This document shows positions 31,564 to 43,193 of a DNA stretch of 64,000 bases, one piece after another (the first letter of the stretch is position 1; every line of letters begins with the position of its first letter). The DNA is from Nocardioides sp. L-11A (lineage in GTDB: Bacteria; Actinomycetota; Actinomycetes; Propionibacteriales; Nocardioidaceae). The DNA is taken from contig CP124680.1 in NCBI GenBank assembly GCA_029961745.1, forward strand, positions 310,001-374,000, given 5' to 3'. The position numbers and the translations under genes were made by a program. The notes beneath the pieces are model-generated. The model did not search any database. It saw only the letters and a program-made list of their open reading frames with translations, and was not told where the DNA came from.

Positions 31564-33939
31564 CTCCGCGTCGGGCGTCGCGGGCGGCGCCTCGCGGAGC
31601 AGGGTGTCGAGGAGGGCGACGGCGCCGGCCTTGTCGAGCGGGTCGTTGCCGTTGCCGCACTTGGGCGACTGGATGCACGAGGGGCAGCCGGTGGCGCACT
31701 CACAGGCGGCGATCGTGGCGCGGGTGGCGCGGAGCCAGGCGGCCGCGGTGCGGTATCCGCGCTCGGCGAACCCGGCGCCGCCCGGGTGGCCGTCGTGGAC
31801 GAACACGGTGAGGACGCCGGTGTCGGGGTGCCGGGCGGTCGAGACGCCGCCGATGTCCCAACGGTCGCAGGTCGCGAAGAGAGGAAGGAGACCGATCGAG
31901 CAGTGCTCGGCCGCGTGCGCGGCACCGGGCAGGTCGGCGGCGGCGAGCCCGGCCGAGCCGAGCAGGTCGGCGACGAGGCCGTCGGGCACCGTCCACCAGA
32001 CCGCGGCGGTGGCGAGGGTGCGCGGCGGCAGGTCGAGCGGCCGCTCGTCGATCACCTCGCCGGTGCGGGTGCGGCGGCGCAGGTAGGAGGTGACTTGGCT
32101 GGTGACCTCCACCGTGCCGAAGGAGACCCGGCACGGCCCCCAGGCGACGTGCTCGCGCTCCTCGACGATCTCGATGTCGGTGACCTCGCGGGCGGTGGTG
32201 GTGTGGTCGACGTCGGCACGGTGCAGGGTCGCGACGTGCTCGTCGAGGTCGAGCGACTCGACCAGCCACGTCTCGCCGCGGTGCAGGTAGACCGCGCCCT
32301 CGTGGGCGGTGCTGTGCGCTCGGCCGCCGTCGACCGTGCCGACCACCCGACCGGTGTCGGCCTCGACCAGCTGCACCTGGGCGCCGCCGGTCGAGCGGAT
32401 GTCGGCGAGGTCGGCGGCACGGGCCCGGTCGGTCCAGTACCACCCGGCCGCCCGGCGCCGCAGCAGCCCGCGCTCGACCAGGGAGCCCAGCACCTCGCGC
32501 ATCCGGGGCCCGAACAACGCGGCGTCGGCGACCGTCACGGGCAGCTCCTGCGCGGCGGCGCACAGGTGCGGCCCGAGGACGTAGGGGTTGTCGGTGTCGA
32601 ACACCGTGCCCTCGACGGGCCGACCGAGCAGGGCGGCGGGATGGTGCACGAGATAGGTGTCCAGCGGGTCGTCGCGGGCGACGAACAGCCCGAGGGCACC
32701 GCCGCCGTCGCGGCCCGCCCGGCCGACCTGCTGCCAGAACGCGGCCCGCGTGCCGGGGTAGCCGGTGACCACGACCGCGTCGAGTCCGCTGACGTCGATG
32801 CCGAGCTCGAGGGCGTTGGTGGCCGCCATGCCGAGCAGCCGTCCGCTGCGCAGGTCGTGCTCCAGGGACCGACGCTCCTCGGGCAGGTAGCCGCCGCGGT
32901 AGGAGTCGATCCGTCCGGCCAGCGACGGGTCGACCTCCGCGACCAGCTCGCCGGCCCGGCGGGCCACGGTCTCGACGCCGTGTCGGGACCGCACGAACGC
33001 CAGGGTCCGGACGTCGTCGACGACGAGGTCGGCGAGCAGGTCGGCGGTCTCCGCCGTGGCCGGGCGACGGACGGGCGCGCCGTTCTCCCCCTGGTACGAC
33101 GTCAGCGGCGGCTCCCACAGCCCGAGCTCGAGCGCCCCGCGGGGGGAGCCGTCCTCGGTCACGGCGGTCACCTCGAGCCCGGTCATCCGGCGGGCGGTCA
33201 GGTCGGGGTCGGCGACCGTCGCCGAGGCGAGCACGAAGGTCGGTGACGCGCCGTGGGCGGCGCAGACCCGGCGCAGCCGGCGCAGGATCTGCGCGACGTG
33301 GGCGCCGAAGACGCCGCGGTAGTGATGGCACTCGTCGACGACGACATAGCGCAGGGACCGGAAGAAGGGCGTCCACCGCTCGTGGGCCGGCAACAGCGAG
33401 CGGTGCAGCATGTCGGGATTGGAGAGGACGTACTCCGCGTGGTCGCGGGTCCACTCGCGCTCCTCGGCGGTGCTGTCGCCGTCGTGGGTCGCCACCCGGA
33501 CGTCGAGTCCGAGCTCGCGGATCGCCGCCCACTGGTCGTGGGCGAGCGCCTTGGTGGGCGCGAGGTAGAGCACGGCCGCCCCGCGCTGGCCGCGTGGGCC
33601 GCGGCTGCGGCGGATGTCGGTGAGCGCGGGCAGCAGGTAGGCGAGCGACTTGCCGGACGCGGTGCCGGTGGCGACGACGACGTGATCGCCCCGGTGGGCG
33701 GCCTCGGCGACCGCGACCTGGTGGCGCCAGGGCAGCGCGACGCCCCGCGCGGAGTAGGCGGTCACGAGGTCGGGGTCGGCCCAGTCGGGCCACGCCGAGC
33801 AGGCCGCGGGCCGGGCCGGGACCCGCTCGCGATGGGTGAGCCGGTCCGCCCGGGAGGGCAGTGCGGTCAGCCGGTCCAGCAGCGCGCCCGGGTCGCGGCG
33901 TGCGGCCGGGCCGACGCCGAGATCGGGCTGCGCGGTCAT
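31561..33939 (-). CDS. DECH-box DNA helicase with DUF1998 zinc module (MrfA-like, helicase/secretion neighbourhood)
   Basis: 792 residues. Helicase core: [20 protein letters not shown] with Walker [10 protein letters not shown] (~90-98), [13 protein letters not shown], motif [13 protein letters not shown] (D202), SAT as LASATVADP, and the second lobe ([30 protein letters not shown]). The C-terminal DUF1998 region ends with four cysteines in [11 protein letters not shown]...SPKCGNGND, a zinc site seen in MrfA-type 3'-5' helicases that repair mitomycin-type DNA damage. Family TIGR03817 is named for its position beside the Tad locus, as here. Start ATG 33939 is 6 nt after GACAAT. Association with the pilus genes is conserved but unexplained. 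Confidence 0.9.
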   Translation of the reverse strand: MTAQPDLGVGPAARRDPGALLDRLTALPSRADRLTHRERVPARPAACSAWPDWADPDLVTAYSARGVALPWRHQVAVAEAAHRGDHVVVATGTASGKSLAYLLPALTDIRRSRGPRGQRGAAVLYLAPTKALAHDQWAAIRELGLDVRVATHDGDSTAEEREWTRDHAEYVLSNPDMLHRSLLPAHERWTPFFRSLRYVVVDECHHYRGVFGAHVAQILRRLRRVCAAHGASPTFVLASATVADPDLTARRMTGLEVTAVTEDGSPRGALELGLWEPPLTSYQGENGAPVRRPATAETADLLADLVVDDVRTLAFVRSRHGVETVARRAGELVAEVDPSLAGRIDSYRGGYLPEERRSLEHDLRSGRLLGMAATNALELGIDVSGLDAVVVTGYPGTRAAFWQQVGRAGRDGGGALGLFVARDDPLDTYLVHHPAALLGRPVEGTVFDTDNPYVLGPHLCAAAQELPVTVADAALFGPRMREVLGSLVERGLLRRRAAGWYWTDRARAADLADIRSTGGAQVQLVEADTGRVVGTVDGGRAHSTAHEGAVYLHRGETWLVESLDLDEHVATLHRADVDHTTTAREVTDIEIVEEREHVAWGPCRVSFGTVEVTSQVTSYLRRRTRTGEVIDERPLDLPPRTLATAAVWWTVPDGLVADLLGSAGLAAADLPGAAHAAEHCSIGLLPLFATCDRWDIGGVSTARHPDTGVLTVFVHDGHPGGAGFAERGYRTAAAWLRATRATIAACECATGCPSCIQSPKCGNGNDPLDKAGAVALLDTLLREAPPATPDAE

Positions 33940-33945
33940 GCCCCG

Positions 33946-33951
33946 ATTGTC
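33946..33951 (-). promoter_or_regulatory. -10-like box (GACAAT) of a probable leaderless promoter for the helicase
   Basis: GACAAT on the minus strand ends 6 nt before ATG 33939. The first base departs from the TANNNT pattern of the other boxes in this window, so this call is weaker. Confidence 0.3.
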
Positions 33952-34104
33952 TCCCGGACCCCCGACACGGGCTCAGCCCGGATCCGCGGACGGCGTCGGA
34001 TCCGTGGCCCGGGCATACCGACGGCATGTCCACGCCTTGCGCGTGCGCGTGGTCGGCATGGTTTGATAAGTGCCACCAGTAGGAGAGATATCCGGGGTGA
34101 GGTC

Positions 34105-34437
34105 GTGAATCTGACACTGTCGACGCGCGAGGTCGGTGGGCGCACCGTCGTTGCCGTGGGTGGCGAGATCGACGTCTACACCGCCCCGAAGCTGCGCGAC
34201 ACCATCACCGAGCTCGTCGCCGCCGGCACCTACGACATCGTGGTCGACATGCAGGCCGTCGAGTTCCTCGACTCCACGGGCCTCGGTGTGCTGGTCGGCG
34301 GCCTGAAGAAGGTCCGCGCCCACGACGGCTCCCTCGAGCTCGTCTGCAACGCCGACCGGCTGCTGAAGATCTTCAAGATCACCGGACTCGCCAAGGTGTT
34401 CGTCATCCACGAGTCCCCCGAAGCCGCCTCGGTCTGA
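34105..34437 (+). CDS. STAS-domain anti-sigma-factor antagonist
   Basis: 110 residues, a complete SpoIIAA-like protein: [37 protein letters not shown] and the phosphorylation motif [20 protein letters not shown] with Ser57 as the likely phospho-acceptor. The unphosphorylated form binds an anti-sigma kinase and frees a SigB/SigF-type sigma factor. The kinase and sigma genes are not adjacent here. The GTG start is preceded by a GGGGTGAGG Shine-Dalgarno-like stretch. Divergent from the helicase; an AT-rich patch (GTTTGATAAGT near 34060) may be its promoter. Confidence 0.88.
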   Translation: MNLTLSTREVGGRTVVAVGGEIDVYTAPKLRDTITELVAAGTYDIVVDMQAVEFLDSTGLGVLVGGLKKVRAHDGSLELVCNADRLLKIFKITGLAKVFVIHESPEAASV

Positions 34438-34630
34438 CGCTCACGCTCCTCGCATGCACTGAGGCGCGCCCCTGCCCCTGGCGCCGGTCGTCGCGGGAAG
34501 CGGAGGAGCGGGCCTTTCCGCGAGCCGGCCGTCCGGCCGCCAGGCGGGCGTAACCACAGGCCGAGGCAACCGCGCGCGCGGCAGCAAGGGGCGACGAAGG
34601 AGCGACGCGCTCGCGCCATACGCATGTGTT

Positions 34631-34650
34631 CTACGCCACACTCTGCGTAG
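34631..34650. promoter_or_regulatory. Inverted repeat and -10-like region upstream of hppA
   Basis: CTACGC (34631-34636) pairs with GCGTAG (34645-34650) across 8 nt. The right arm continues into TAGACT, which looks like a -10 box. It lies ~70 nt before the hppA start in a 279-bp gap without coding signs and may be an operator over the promoter. Confidence 0.35.
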
Positions 34651-34716
34651 ACTCCGGGCACGATCTCAGACCTGGCCCCCGTGGCCGACCCTGAACCCCC
34701 GCCAGGAGGCAGTCGT

Positions 34717-37017
<2,301 letters not shown>

Positions 37018-37019
37018 GG

Positions 37020-37802
37020 ATGCGACGGCTCCTGGCCGCGCCGGTGGCGACCCTCGTGGTCGCCGCCGGCGCGGCCTTCGGCGTTCCGGCCCGGGCGGCG
37101 CCGGCAGCGGGCCCGGCGCGAGCGGACGCCGCGTCGTACGTCGAGACCTCCCTCGTCATCGGCATCTCGGCCCGCGGTCGCCCGATCCGCGCCCACTACC
37201 GCGGTGACGAGGGGGCACCGCACGTGTTGCTGGTCCTCGGCCAGATGCACGGAGACGAGAAGGCCGGTCGCGCCACCGCACGGTGGATCCGCGACCACGT
37301 CGCGCCCCGGCCGGGTACCGGGGTGTGGGTCGTGCCGACGATGAACCCTGACGGCAACGCGCGCGGCTCCCGCACCAACGGCCGCGGTGTCGACCTCAAC
37401 CGCAACTGGCCGACCAGTGGCTGGTCGGGCGCCCACCGCGACACCCGCCACTGGGGTGGTCCGCGCCCGGCGAGCGAGCCGGAGACCCAGGCGATGATGG
37501 CGTTCCTGCGCCAGGTGCAGCCCGACCTCATCGCCTCGATCCACCAGCCCCTGCGGGCGATCGGCCGCGGTGGCCACGGCCGCTGGGAGAAGCGGCTGGC
37601 CCGCCGGCTGGACCTGCCGCGGCGCCATCTCGGCGTCGGGAACCCGTCCGGAACGGACGCCCCGACGCTCACCGCCTGGTACGACACCACGCTCGGCGAG
37701 CACGGTGCCGCCACGACCGTCGAGTACGGCGCCCGCACCACCCACCGCTACCGCACGAAGATCGCCGGGCGCGGCATCGCCCGCGCCGCCCGCATCCGCT
37801 GA
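37020..37802 (+). CDS. Secreted M14-family zinc carboxypeptidase
   Basis: 260 residues. A signal peptide (RRLLAAPVATLVVAAGAAFG...ARAA) precedes a compact M14 domain. Zinc ligands are H77 and E80 (GQMHGDEKAG) and H175 (IASIHQPLRA); the catalytic Glu is E235 (TTVEYGAR). NPDGNARGSRTNGRGVDLNR is the classic substrate-binding stretch (N-R pair). It resembles bacterial murein-peptide amidase/MpaA-like or D-glutamyl carboxypeptidases that cut peptidoglycan peptides. It starts 2 nt after the hppA stop, so it is likely co-transcribed, although no functional link is evident. Confidence 0.85.
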   Translation: MRRLLAAPVATLVVAAGAAFGVPARAAPAAGPARADAASYVETSLVIGISARGRPIRAHYRGDEGAPHVLLVLGQMHGDEKAGRATARWIRDHVAPRPGTGVWVVPTMNPDGNARGSRTNGRGVDLNRNWPTSGWSGAHRDTRHWGGPRPASEPETQAMMAFLRQVQPDLIASIHQPLRAIGRGGHGRWEKRLARRLDLPRRHLGVGNPSGTDAPTLTAWYDTTLGEHGAATTVEYGARTTHRYRTKIAGRGIARAARIR

Positions 37803-37915
37803 GAGCGGCCGATGGCCGGAAGCCCCAGGGTTTGGTGATACCCCGGCTGGGTAGGCGGGCGGCCCGATCTGTCTTCTGGGCGCGCCGAGGGTCGTGCCCC
37901 CTCGGAAGGAGCACG

Positions 37916-39382
37916 ATGACGATGCGATGTGCCCGGCTGCGCCGGGCGATGGCCATGGCGGCGGGGATCCTCGTCCTGCCGGCTCTCTCGATCACGGGAC
38001 TCGGCGCGCCGGGCGCGGCCGCCGACGGCACCGGGTCGCCGACGGACACGCTCGGCTCCGGCCAACGGGTCGAGCTGACCGTCGAGCACAGCCCGGCGCC
38101 GGCGCGCCGGGCCGCCAGGGCCGGCAGCTTCCAGGTCTTCCCGGTCCCGACCAGCTCGGCCGGGCTGCGCCGGATCACCACCGCGCCCAACGGCGACATG
38201 TGGTTCGTCGAGCGCGACAAGAACAAGGTCGGCCGGATCACCACCGCCGGTGCCATCGACGAGTTCAACCTGCCGGCCACCACGACAGGGGACGGCTGGG
38301 TCAAGGACCTGGACGTCGACGCCGCGGGCAACGTCTGGGTGGTCTTCGACCAGGGCTGGAAGGTGCTCCGTTTCCACCCGAGCAGTCCCGGTGCCGCGAT
38401 CGGGTGGTCCTACGACTACCCCTACGGTGAAGAGGTCCGGGTCGGTCCCGACGCGACGTGGGTGACCATGTCGTACGACGAGGACGGCATCGTCCGGATC
38501 TCCGGCAACACCGATCACTGGGACGCGAACGCTCCCGAGTGCGATGGCGCCCTCGGCCGCGGTCGTGATGGTCTGATGTGGTGCCAGTCCTTCGACAAGC
38601 TGATCCAGGTCAACGCCGCGGGCAACGGCGGCGTGGCCTACCCGCTGCCGTCCAACGCCACCTACCCCTACTCCGTGGCGACGGGGCCGACCGGCAAGAT
38701 CTGGTTCGGCCGGGACACCGGCGGCACCATGTTCACCTCCCCCTCGAGCGGCAATGTCGGCTGGGTCGGCGACGACAACCAGGTCGGCACCATCCGCACC
38801 GGCGATCGCACCGCCCCGCGCAGCCTGGTCACCGGCCCGGATGGCAACGTCTGGTTCACCAGCGTGGGCGCCGCGAAGGGCATCGGGCACGTCAACGCGG
38901 CAGGGGTCGGCGCCGTGGTGCAGGTCGGTAACTACGAGCCCACCTCGCTGACCTACGGCGCCGACGGCGCGATCTGGTTCACCGATGAGACCAACAACTC
39001 GATCGTGCGCGTCCCGCGGGAGAACCTGTGGGTGACCAACGTCAATGTCGGCGCCAACTCGCAGCTCGTCCCGCACGCCCAGCCGCCGGTGAAGACCAAG
39101 AAGAAGCTCAAGGCGGACAAGAAGCGCAAGAAGGCCAAGGTGACGGTGAGCTGCGGCGGCGGCCTGATGGCCTGTTCGGGCACCATCCTGGTCAAGGCCG
39201 GCAAGAAGAGGCTCGGGACCGGGAGCTATGCCGTCGCGGTCAACAGCAAGGGCAAGGCGAGCGTCAAGCTGACCAAGGCCGCCCGCAAGCTCCTCCAGCG
39301 CTCCCGGACGGTGAAGGTCACCGTCGTGCTCACCGCGGCGACGGGCGCGACGGCGACCAAGAAGGCCAAGCTCACCCGCTGA
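37916..39382 (+). CDS. Secreted Vgb/NHL-like beta-propeller protein with Lys-rich C-terminal module
   Basis: 488 residues with signal peptide (RRAMAMAAGILVLPALSITG...AAAD). Residues ~85-395 show five to six repeats with the virginiamycin-B-lyase-type pattern: ITTAPNGDMWFVERDKNKVG, DVDAAGNVWVVFDQGWK, VATGPTGKIWFGRDTGG, VTGPDGNVWFTSVGAAK, LTYGADGAIWFTDETNNSIV. The last ~85 residues are a separate Lys-rich beta domain (KKKLKADKKRKKAKVTVSCG...ACSGTI...KASVKLTKAARKLL) also found in the gene at 41930. Antibiotic inactivation by Vgb needs specific His/Glu residues that I could not place, so that function is not claimed. GGAAGGAG precedes the ATG. Confidence 0.7.
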   Translation: MTMRCARLRRAMAMAAGILVLPALSITGLGAPGAAADGTGSPTDTLGSGQRVELTVEHSPAPARRAARAGSFQVFPVPTSSAGLRRITTAPNGDMWFVERDKNKVGRITTAGAIDEFNLPATTTGDGWVKDLDVDAAGNVWVVFDQGWKVLRFHPSSPGAAIGWSYDYPYGEEVRVGPDATWVTMSYDEDGIVRISGNTDHWDANAPECDGALGRGRDGLMWCQSFDKLIQVNAAGNGGVAYPLPSNATYPYSVATGPTGKIWFGRDTGGTMFTSPSSGNVGWVGDDNQVGTIRTGDRTAPRSLVTGPDGNVWFTSVGAAKGIGHVNAAGVGAVVQVGNYEPTSLTYGADGAIWFTDETNNSIVRVPRENLWVTNVNVGANSQLVPHAQPPVKTKKKLKADKKRKKAKVTVSCGGGLMACSGTILVKAGKKRLGTGSYAVAVNSKGKASVKLTKAARKLLQRSRTVKVTVVLTAATGATATKKAKLTR

Positions 39383-39389
39383 GCCGGCC

Positions 39390-39419
39390 GGGTCGGACCC
39401 CAACATTGGGGTCCGACCC
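39390..39419. terminator. 14-bp hairpin after the beta-propeller gene
   Basis: GGGTCGGACCCCAA (39390-39403) pairs with TTGGGGTCCGACCC (39406-39419) with practically no loop. It begins 8 nt after the stop. There is no U-tract, but such stems are common actinobacterial terminators. Confidence 0.7.
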
Positions 39420-39457
39420 TGACGCGCCACCCGGCTGGGTGCTGGCCGAATGGCAGG

Positions 39458-40831
39458 GTGACCCGAAGCCTGCGCTACCTCGCCGTCCTCGTCGCCCTCG
39501 TCCTCGGGACCGGCCTGCTCCGCCCATCACCTGCCGCCGCCGACGAGCCGGGCGGCTGGTACGACGGCGGCATCGGCTACACCCAGGTGATCAACTGCTT
39601 CGGACTGATCCAGGGGACGCCGTACACCGAGGCGGGGATCGGCGCCTACGCCGGCTACTGGGCGGACCCGGACAGCGGCGTGCCCGCGGTCGGTCAGACC
39701 TTCTGGATCCACTACGCGGTCTACGGCATGGGCAACCCGTGTGCGGGCGGCACCTACTTCCACCCGACGATCCAGCTGCCGGCCGGCGTCACCTTCGACA
39801 CCTCGCAGCAGATCCGGTGCGGGTACGACGGCAGCGGCGGTGCCGCTCCCCAGGGCAATTGCCCGGGCTGGGGCAACCTGCAGGGCGGCGCCTACTACAA
39901 CGACCGCGACGCGGGCCTGTGGGGCGTGGCGCAGGGGCATCACTGGGAGTTCCAGTTCCCGGTGAAGGCGAGCCAGCCGCTGTCGGGCGCCAACCTGACG
40001 ATCGGCGTGAAGACGATCGACGGCAACAACGACGCGACGGTGGGCCTGCAGGCGCCGATCTACGTGTTCGGGGCCGGCGGCACCGGACACCCCGGCTCGC
40101 CGCACCAGGTCCTCTACGACACCCCGTCCTCCGTCAACACCGCGACCGATCCCGACGGCGGCGCGACCCGCTACGGCTTCGTCTCCTACTTCCAGGCGAT
40201 CACCAACAACCTGTCCGGCTCGATCGGCGTGGATCTGAGCACGAACGGCGCCGCGCCGCAGTGGTCGAAGTCCCTGCCGTACGGCGGGGGTGACCCGGCG
40301 GTCTACCTGTGGACCGACTGGAACGAGCCAGAGTTCCCCACCCTGAGCCCCGGCACGACCTACTACTGGCGCGGCCGGTTCACGCCGACCGGCGGCGCGA
40401 CGACGTACGGCGCCTGGCAGTCCTTCACGACGGCGGCCGCCGGCTCGGGCGGAGGAGCGGCCACCGGCACCGGCCCGCTCGGCAGCACCGGCGGTGGCCT
40501 GCCCGGCGGACTGTCCGGCAGCAGCTCGCTCGGCGGTGCGCTCACGGCGATCAAGGCCGGTGCGACCGTCACCGCGAAGGCCAAGGGCAAGTTGCGGGCC
40601 GGGCGGAAGGGCGCGCTGCGGGTCGCGGTGTCGTCGGCTCGCGGCGCGACGGGAACGGTCACCGTCACGGCGAAGGGCAAGGTCGTCGGCTCCGGCGTCC
40701 TGACCGGCGGTGCGGCGGTCGTGAAGCTCAAGAAGCTCAAGGCAGGCAAGCACAAGCTGGTGGTGACCTACGGCGGCGACGCCGCCGTCAACGCCGCCAG
40801 CGTTCAGGTCAAGGTGAAGGTGCGCCGGTAG
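39458..40831 (+). CDS. Secreted protein with C-terminal Ig-like (Big_3-type) domain
   Basis: 457 residues. Signal peptide RYLAVLVALVLGTGLLRPSP...AAAD. The mature N-terminal part (~30-205) is aromatic- and Gly-rich with four Cys (VINCFGLIQG, NPCAGGTYF, IRCGYDG, GNCPGWG), likely two disulfides. It is followed by an Fn3-like segment (PSSVNTATDPDGGATRYGF...SPGTTYYWRGRFTPTG), a Gly/Ser linker, and a Lys-rich bacterial Ig-like domain (GTVTVTAKGKVVGSGVLTGG...LKAGKHKLVVTYGGD). No enzyme motif is seen. It is probably a surface adhesin or matrix protein. GTG start, convergent with the YCII gene. Confidence 0.6.
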   Translation: MTRSLRYLAVLVALVLGTGLLRPSPAAADEPGGWYDGGIGYTQVINCFGLIQGTPYTEAGIGAYAGYWADPDSGVPAVGQTFWIHYAVYGMGNPCAGGTYFHPTIQLPAGVTFDTSQQIRCGYDGSGGAAPQGNCPGWGNLQGGAYYNDRDAGLWGVAQGHHWEFQFPVKASQPLSGANLTIGVKTIDGNNDATVGLQAPIYVFGAGGTGHPGSPHQVLYDTPSSVNTATDPDGGATRYGFVSYFQAITNNLSGSIGVDLSTNGAAPQWSKSLPYGGGDPAVYLWTDWNEPEFPTLSPGTTYYWRGRFTPTGGATTYGAWQSFTTAAAGSGGGAATGTGPLGSTGGGLPGGLSGSSSLGGALTAIKAGATVTAKAKGKLRAGRKGALRVAVSSARGATGTVTVTAKGKVVGSGVLTGGAAVVKLKKLKAGKHKLVVTYGGDAAVNAASVQVKVKVRR

Positions 40832-40850
40832 CCCCTGGCCGCCGGCGGGG

Positions 40851-41216
40851 TCACGCGAGACCGTCGAACGGGCGCACCTCCACCTTGCCGCGGCACGCCC
40901 GCGACGCGTCGGCGGCGAGGCGCTGCGCCGTGGCGAGGTCGGGGACGTCGATCACCCAGAAGCCGCCGATGGCCTCCTTGGTCTCGAGGTAGGGGCCGTC
41001 GGTCACCACCGGCGTCTCGCCCTGCCCGTCGACCACGGTCGCGGTCGTCGCGGGGGACAGGCCACCGGCGAAGACCCAGTAGCCGTCCGTCTTGAGCTGC
41101 TCGTTGAAGGCGCCGGTATCGGCGAAGGACTGCTCCATCTCCTCCCGGGACCCGTAGCCGTAGAACTCGTCGGTGAGCTCGGCGGGACCGTGCACGGACA
41201 TCAGGTAGTTCGTCAT
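40851..41216 (-). CDS. YCII-related (DGPF) domain protein
   Basis: 121 residues: MTNYLMSVHGPAELTDEFYG, ...VVDGQGETPVVTDGPYLETK, GGFWVIDVPDLATAQRLAAD. The DGPY/F-ETKE and 'GGFW.I..PD' motifs define the YCII/DGPF family, small ferredoxin-fold proteins often encoded with ECF sigma factors. No sigma factor gene lies next to it here. AGGAG precedes the ATG at 41216; longer upstream readings in this frame are not supported. Function unknown. Confidence 0.85.
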   Translation of the reverse strand: MTNYLMSVHGPAELTDEFYGYGSREEMEQSFADTGAFNEQLKTDGYWVFAGGLSPATTATVVDGQGETPVVTDGPYLETKEAIGGFWVIDVPDLATAQRLAADASRACRGKVEVRPFDGLA

Positions 41217-41414
41217 GTCGTCTCCTCGAATCCGGGCGGCCCCGGTGACCGCCTCCTGTCCCCACCACGAACGGCACCACACGGATACGACAGCCCGCCA
41301 GTGCCCGCGCCTGACCAGTTTTCCGGCGATCGGGCGTCGTACCGGGTCGAAGCCGTTCGTGGAGAACGCAGCGGGCCGGCCACGGGGCCGGTCCACCGAC
41401 CACCAGGAGAAGCC

Positions 41415-41858
41415 ATGTCCATCACCACCGACCTCCCCGTCGCGACCGTCGCCGCCAAGCCGGCCCGGCAGACGGTCTGGAAGCACGGACTCACCGCGGC
41501 GGCCGGCGCCTCGGTCGTCACCTCGACACTCGCCGTCCTCGCCGCGGCCGCCGGGGTCTCCTTCACCGACGACTCCGGCGTCAGCCTGCCCGTGCTTGCC
41601 TTCACCCAGCTGACCTTCGTCTTCTCGATGATCGGCGTCGGCCTGGCCGCTGTCCTCGCCCGCAGGGCGCGCCGCCCGCACTCGACGTTCGTCCGCGTCA
41701 CCGTCGCCCTCACCGTGCTGTCCGTGGTGCCGGACGTCACCTTCGGCTTCGACGTCGCCTCGGCGCTCACCCTGATGGCGCTGCACGCCGTCGCCGCCGC
41801 GATCGTGATCCCGGTCCTGGCACGTCGGCTCGTACGCAACGCAGCGACGCCCGGGTGA
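41415..41858 (+). CDS. DUF6069-like four-helix membrane protein
   Basis: 147 residues with four hydrophobic segments (GLTAAAGASVVTSTLAVLAA; LPVLAFTQLTFVFSMIGVGL; VTVALTVLSVVPDVTF; LTLMALHAVAAAIVIPVLAR), the size and spacing of DUF6069 proteins. AGGAGA lies 5 nt before the ATG at 41415. It is divergent from the YCII gene; such pairs are common in actinobacteria. No catalytic residues are evident. Confidence 0.65.
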   Translation: MSITTDLPVATVAAKPARQTVWKHGLTAAAGASVVTSTLAVLAAAAGVSFTDDSGVSLPVLAFTQLTFVFSMIGVGLAAVLARRARRPHSTFVRVTVALTVLSVVPDVTFGFDVASALTLMALHAVAAAIVIPVLARRLVRNAATPG

Positions 41859-41929
41859 GCTCAGGTTTCGTCCCGGCGGGAGGCGGGCACGGTGCCGCGA
41901 CAACCGGTATCGCGTGTGAGGTGGGTTCG

Positions 41930-43159
41930 ATGGTGTCGCAGTCCTCGACGGTCGTGGTGTCGGCCACCCGGTCCGGAGGTCGTCGGGCGCGGCGGCGCTC
42001 CGCCTTCGCGGCGACGGTGGGGGCGGTCGTGGCGCTCGTCGTCGGCTTGCTCGCCTCGGCGCCGCCCGCGGGCGCGGGCTCGGCTGGCTACGTCCGTGCC
42101 GGCACCACCTGGGACGCGGTGAGCGACGCTGACGTGGCCGCCGCCCCCGACGGCACCCTGTGGTCGGTCTACGGCTCGACCCTCGATCACCTCGCTGCCA
42201 ACGGAGGACTGTTGAGCAGCACCACCCTCGACGGGGTCGCTGCGGCCAAGGGGGTTGCCGTCGGCCCGGACGGCACGGTGTACGTCACCGACTCGACGAC
42301 CGGCAACCCGTCGGTGGCGCTCTCGCCGAGCGGCGCCAAGATCCACACCTACACCCTCCCCGGTGAGGGGGTCGCGCTCGGCGTGGCCACGGCCCCGACG
42401 GGCGAGGTGCTGGTGACCAATGCCAGCGCCGATCGGGTCGAGGTCTTCTCGGCCTCCGGCACGTGGCTGCGCAGCATCGGCTCCCCCGGCGCCGGGCCCG
42501 GCCAGCTGGACCGGCCCGACGACGTGGTCGTGGGCGCGGACGGGACCGTCTTCGTCTCCGACTCCGGGAACAGCCGGATCCAGCGGTTCAACCTGGCCAC
42601 CGGCGCCGACCTCGGTGGATTCGGCGGGCCGGGTCTCAATCCGGGGCAGCTCGACTCGCCCTACGCCGTCGACCTCACTCCCGAAGGCAATGTGCTGGTG
42701 TTCGACAGGCGTGCCCTCTCCGAGTTCACCGCCGCCGGCGCCGTCGTGTCGCGCACCGAGCACGGCCTCACCTTGGCGTCCGACGACCAGGGCATGTCCG
42801 TCGACGCGTCCGGGGCGGTCTACGCCACCCGCTTGTTCGGCGTGGACAAGTTCGTCCCGGCCATCGCCGGTGCCGCAGCCGGGGTGAAGTCGCCCAAGAA
42901 GGGCGTGAAGGTCGTCAAGAAGAAGGTCCGGCTCACCGTCGCGTGCGTCAGCACCACGCCCTGCTCGGGCACCCTGACCATGACGGTGAAGGGCAAGCGG
43001 ATCGCGAAGCCGACGCCCTACGCGGTGCCGGCCGGCGGCACGGCGAAGGTCAAGGTCAAGCTGACCAAGAAGGGGCTCAAGGTGATCCGCAAGAAGGCGG
43101 TCACCAAGACGGTCGTGACCGTCACCGGCGGCGTCAGCAAGGTCAAGATCCGTCGCTGA
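41930..43159 (+). CDS. Secreted NHL-repeat beta-propeller protein with Lys-rich C-terminal module
   Basis: 409 residues. A long basic N-terminus (SGGRRARRRSAF) precedes a signal segment (VGAVVALVVGLLASAPPAGA). NHL-like repeats follow: GVAVGPDGTVYVTDSTTG, ALGVATAPTGEVLVTNASAD, RPDDVVVGADGTVFVSDSGN, SPYAVDLTPEGNVLVFDRRA. The last ~85 residues (PKKGVKVVKKKVRLTVACVS, PCSGTL, GTAKVKVKLTKKGLKVIRKK) are homologous to the end of the protein encoded at 37916, including the C...CSGT pair. It may bind the cell surface through this basic module. GAGGTGGG precedes the ATG at 41930. Confidence 0.68.
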   Translation: MVSQSSTVVVSATRSGGRRARRRSAFAATVGAVVALVVGLLASAPPAGAGSAGYVRAGTTWDAVSDADVAAAPDGTLWSVYGSTLDHLAANGGLLSSTTLDGVAAAKGVAVGPDGTVYVTDSTTGNPSVALSPSGAKIHTYTLPGEGVALGVATAPTGEVLVTNASADRVEVFSASGTWLRSIGSPGAGPGQLDRPDDVVVGADGTVFVSDSGNSRIQRFNLATGADLGGFGGPGLNPGQLDSPYAVDLTPEGNVLVFDRRALSEFTAAGAVVSRTEHGLTLASDDQGMSVDASGAVYATRLFGVDKFVPAIAGAAAGVKSPKKGVKVVKKKVRLTVACVSTTPCSGTLTMTVKGKRIAKPTPYAVPAGGTAKVKVKLTKKGLKVIRKKAVTKTVVTVTGGVSKVKIRR

Positions 43160-43180
43160 CGACGGCGTGCGGGCTACCTC

Positions 43181-43186
43181 TACCGT
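43181..43186 (+). promoter_or_regulatory. -10 box (TACCGT) of a leaderless promoter
   Basis: TACCGT ends 7 nt before the GTG at 43194, which selects this start for the methyltransferase gene over an upstream in-frame codon at 43167. Confidence 0.45.
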
Positions 43187-43193
43187 TGTCCCC

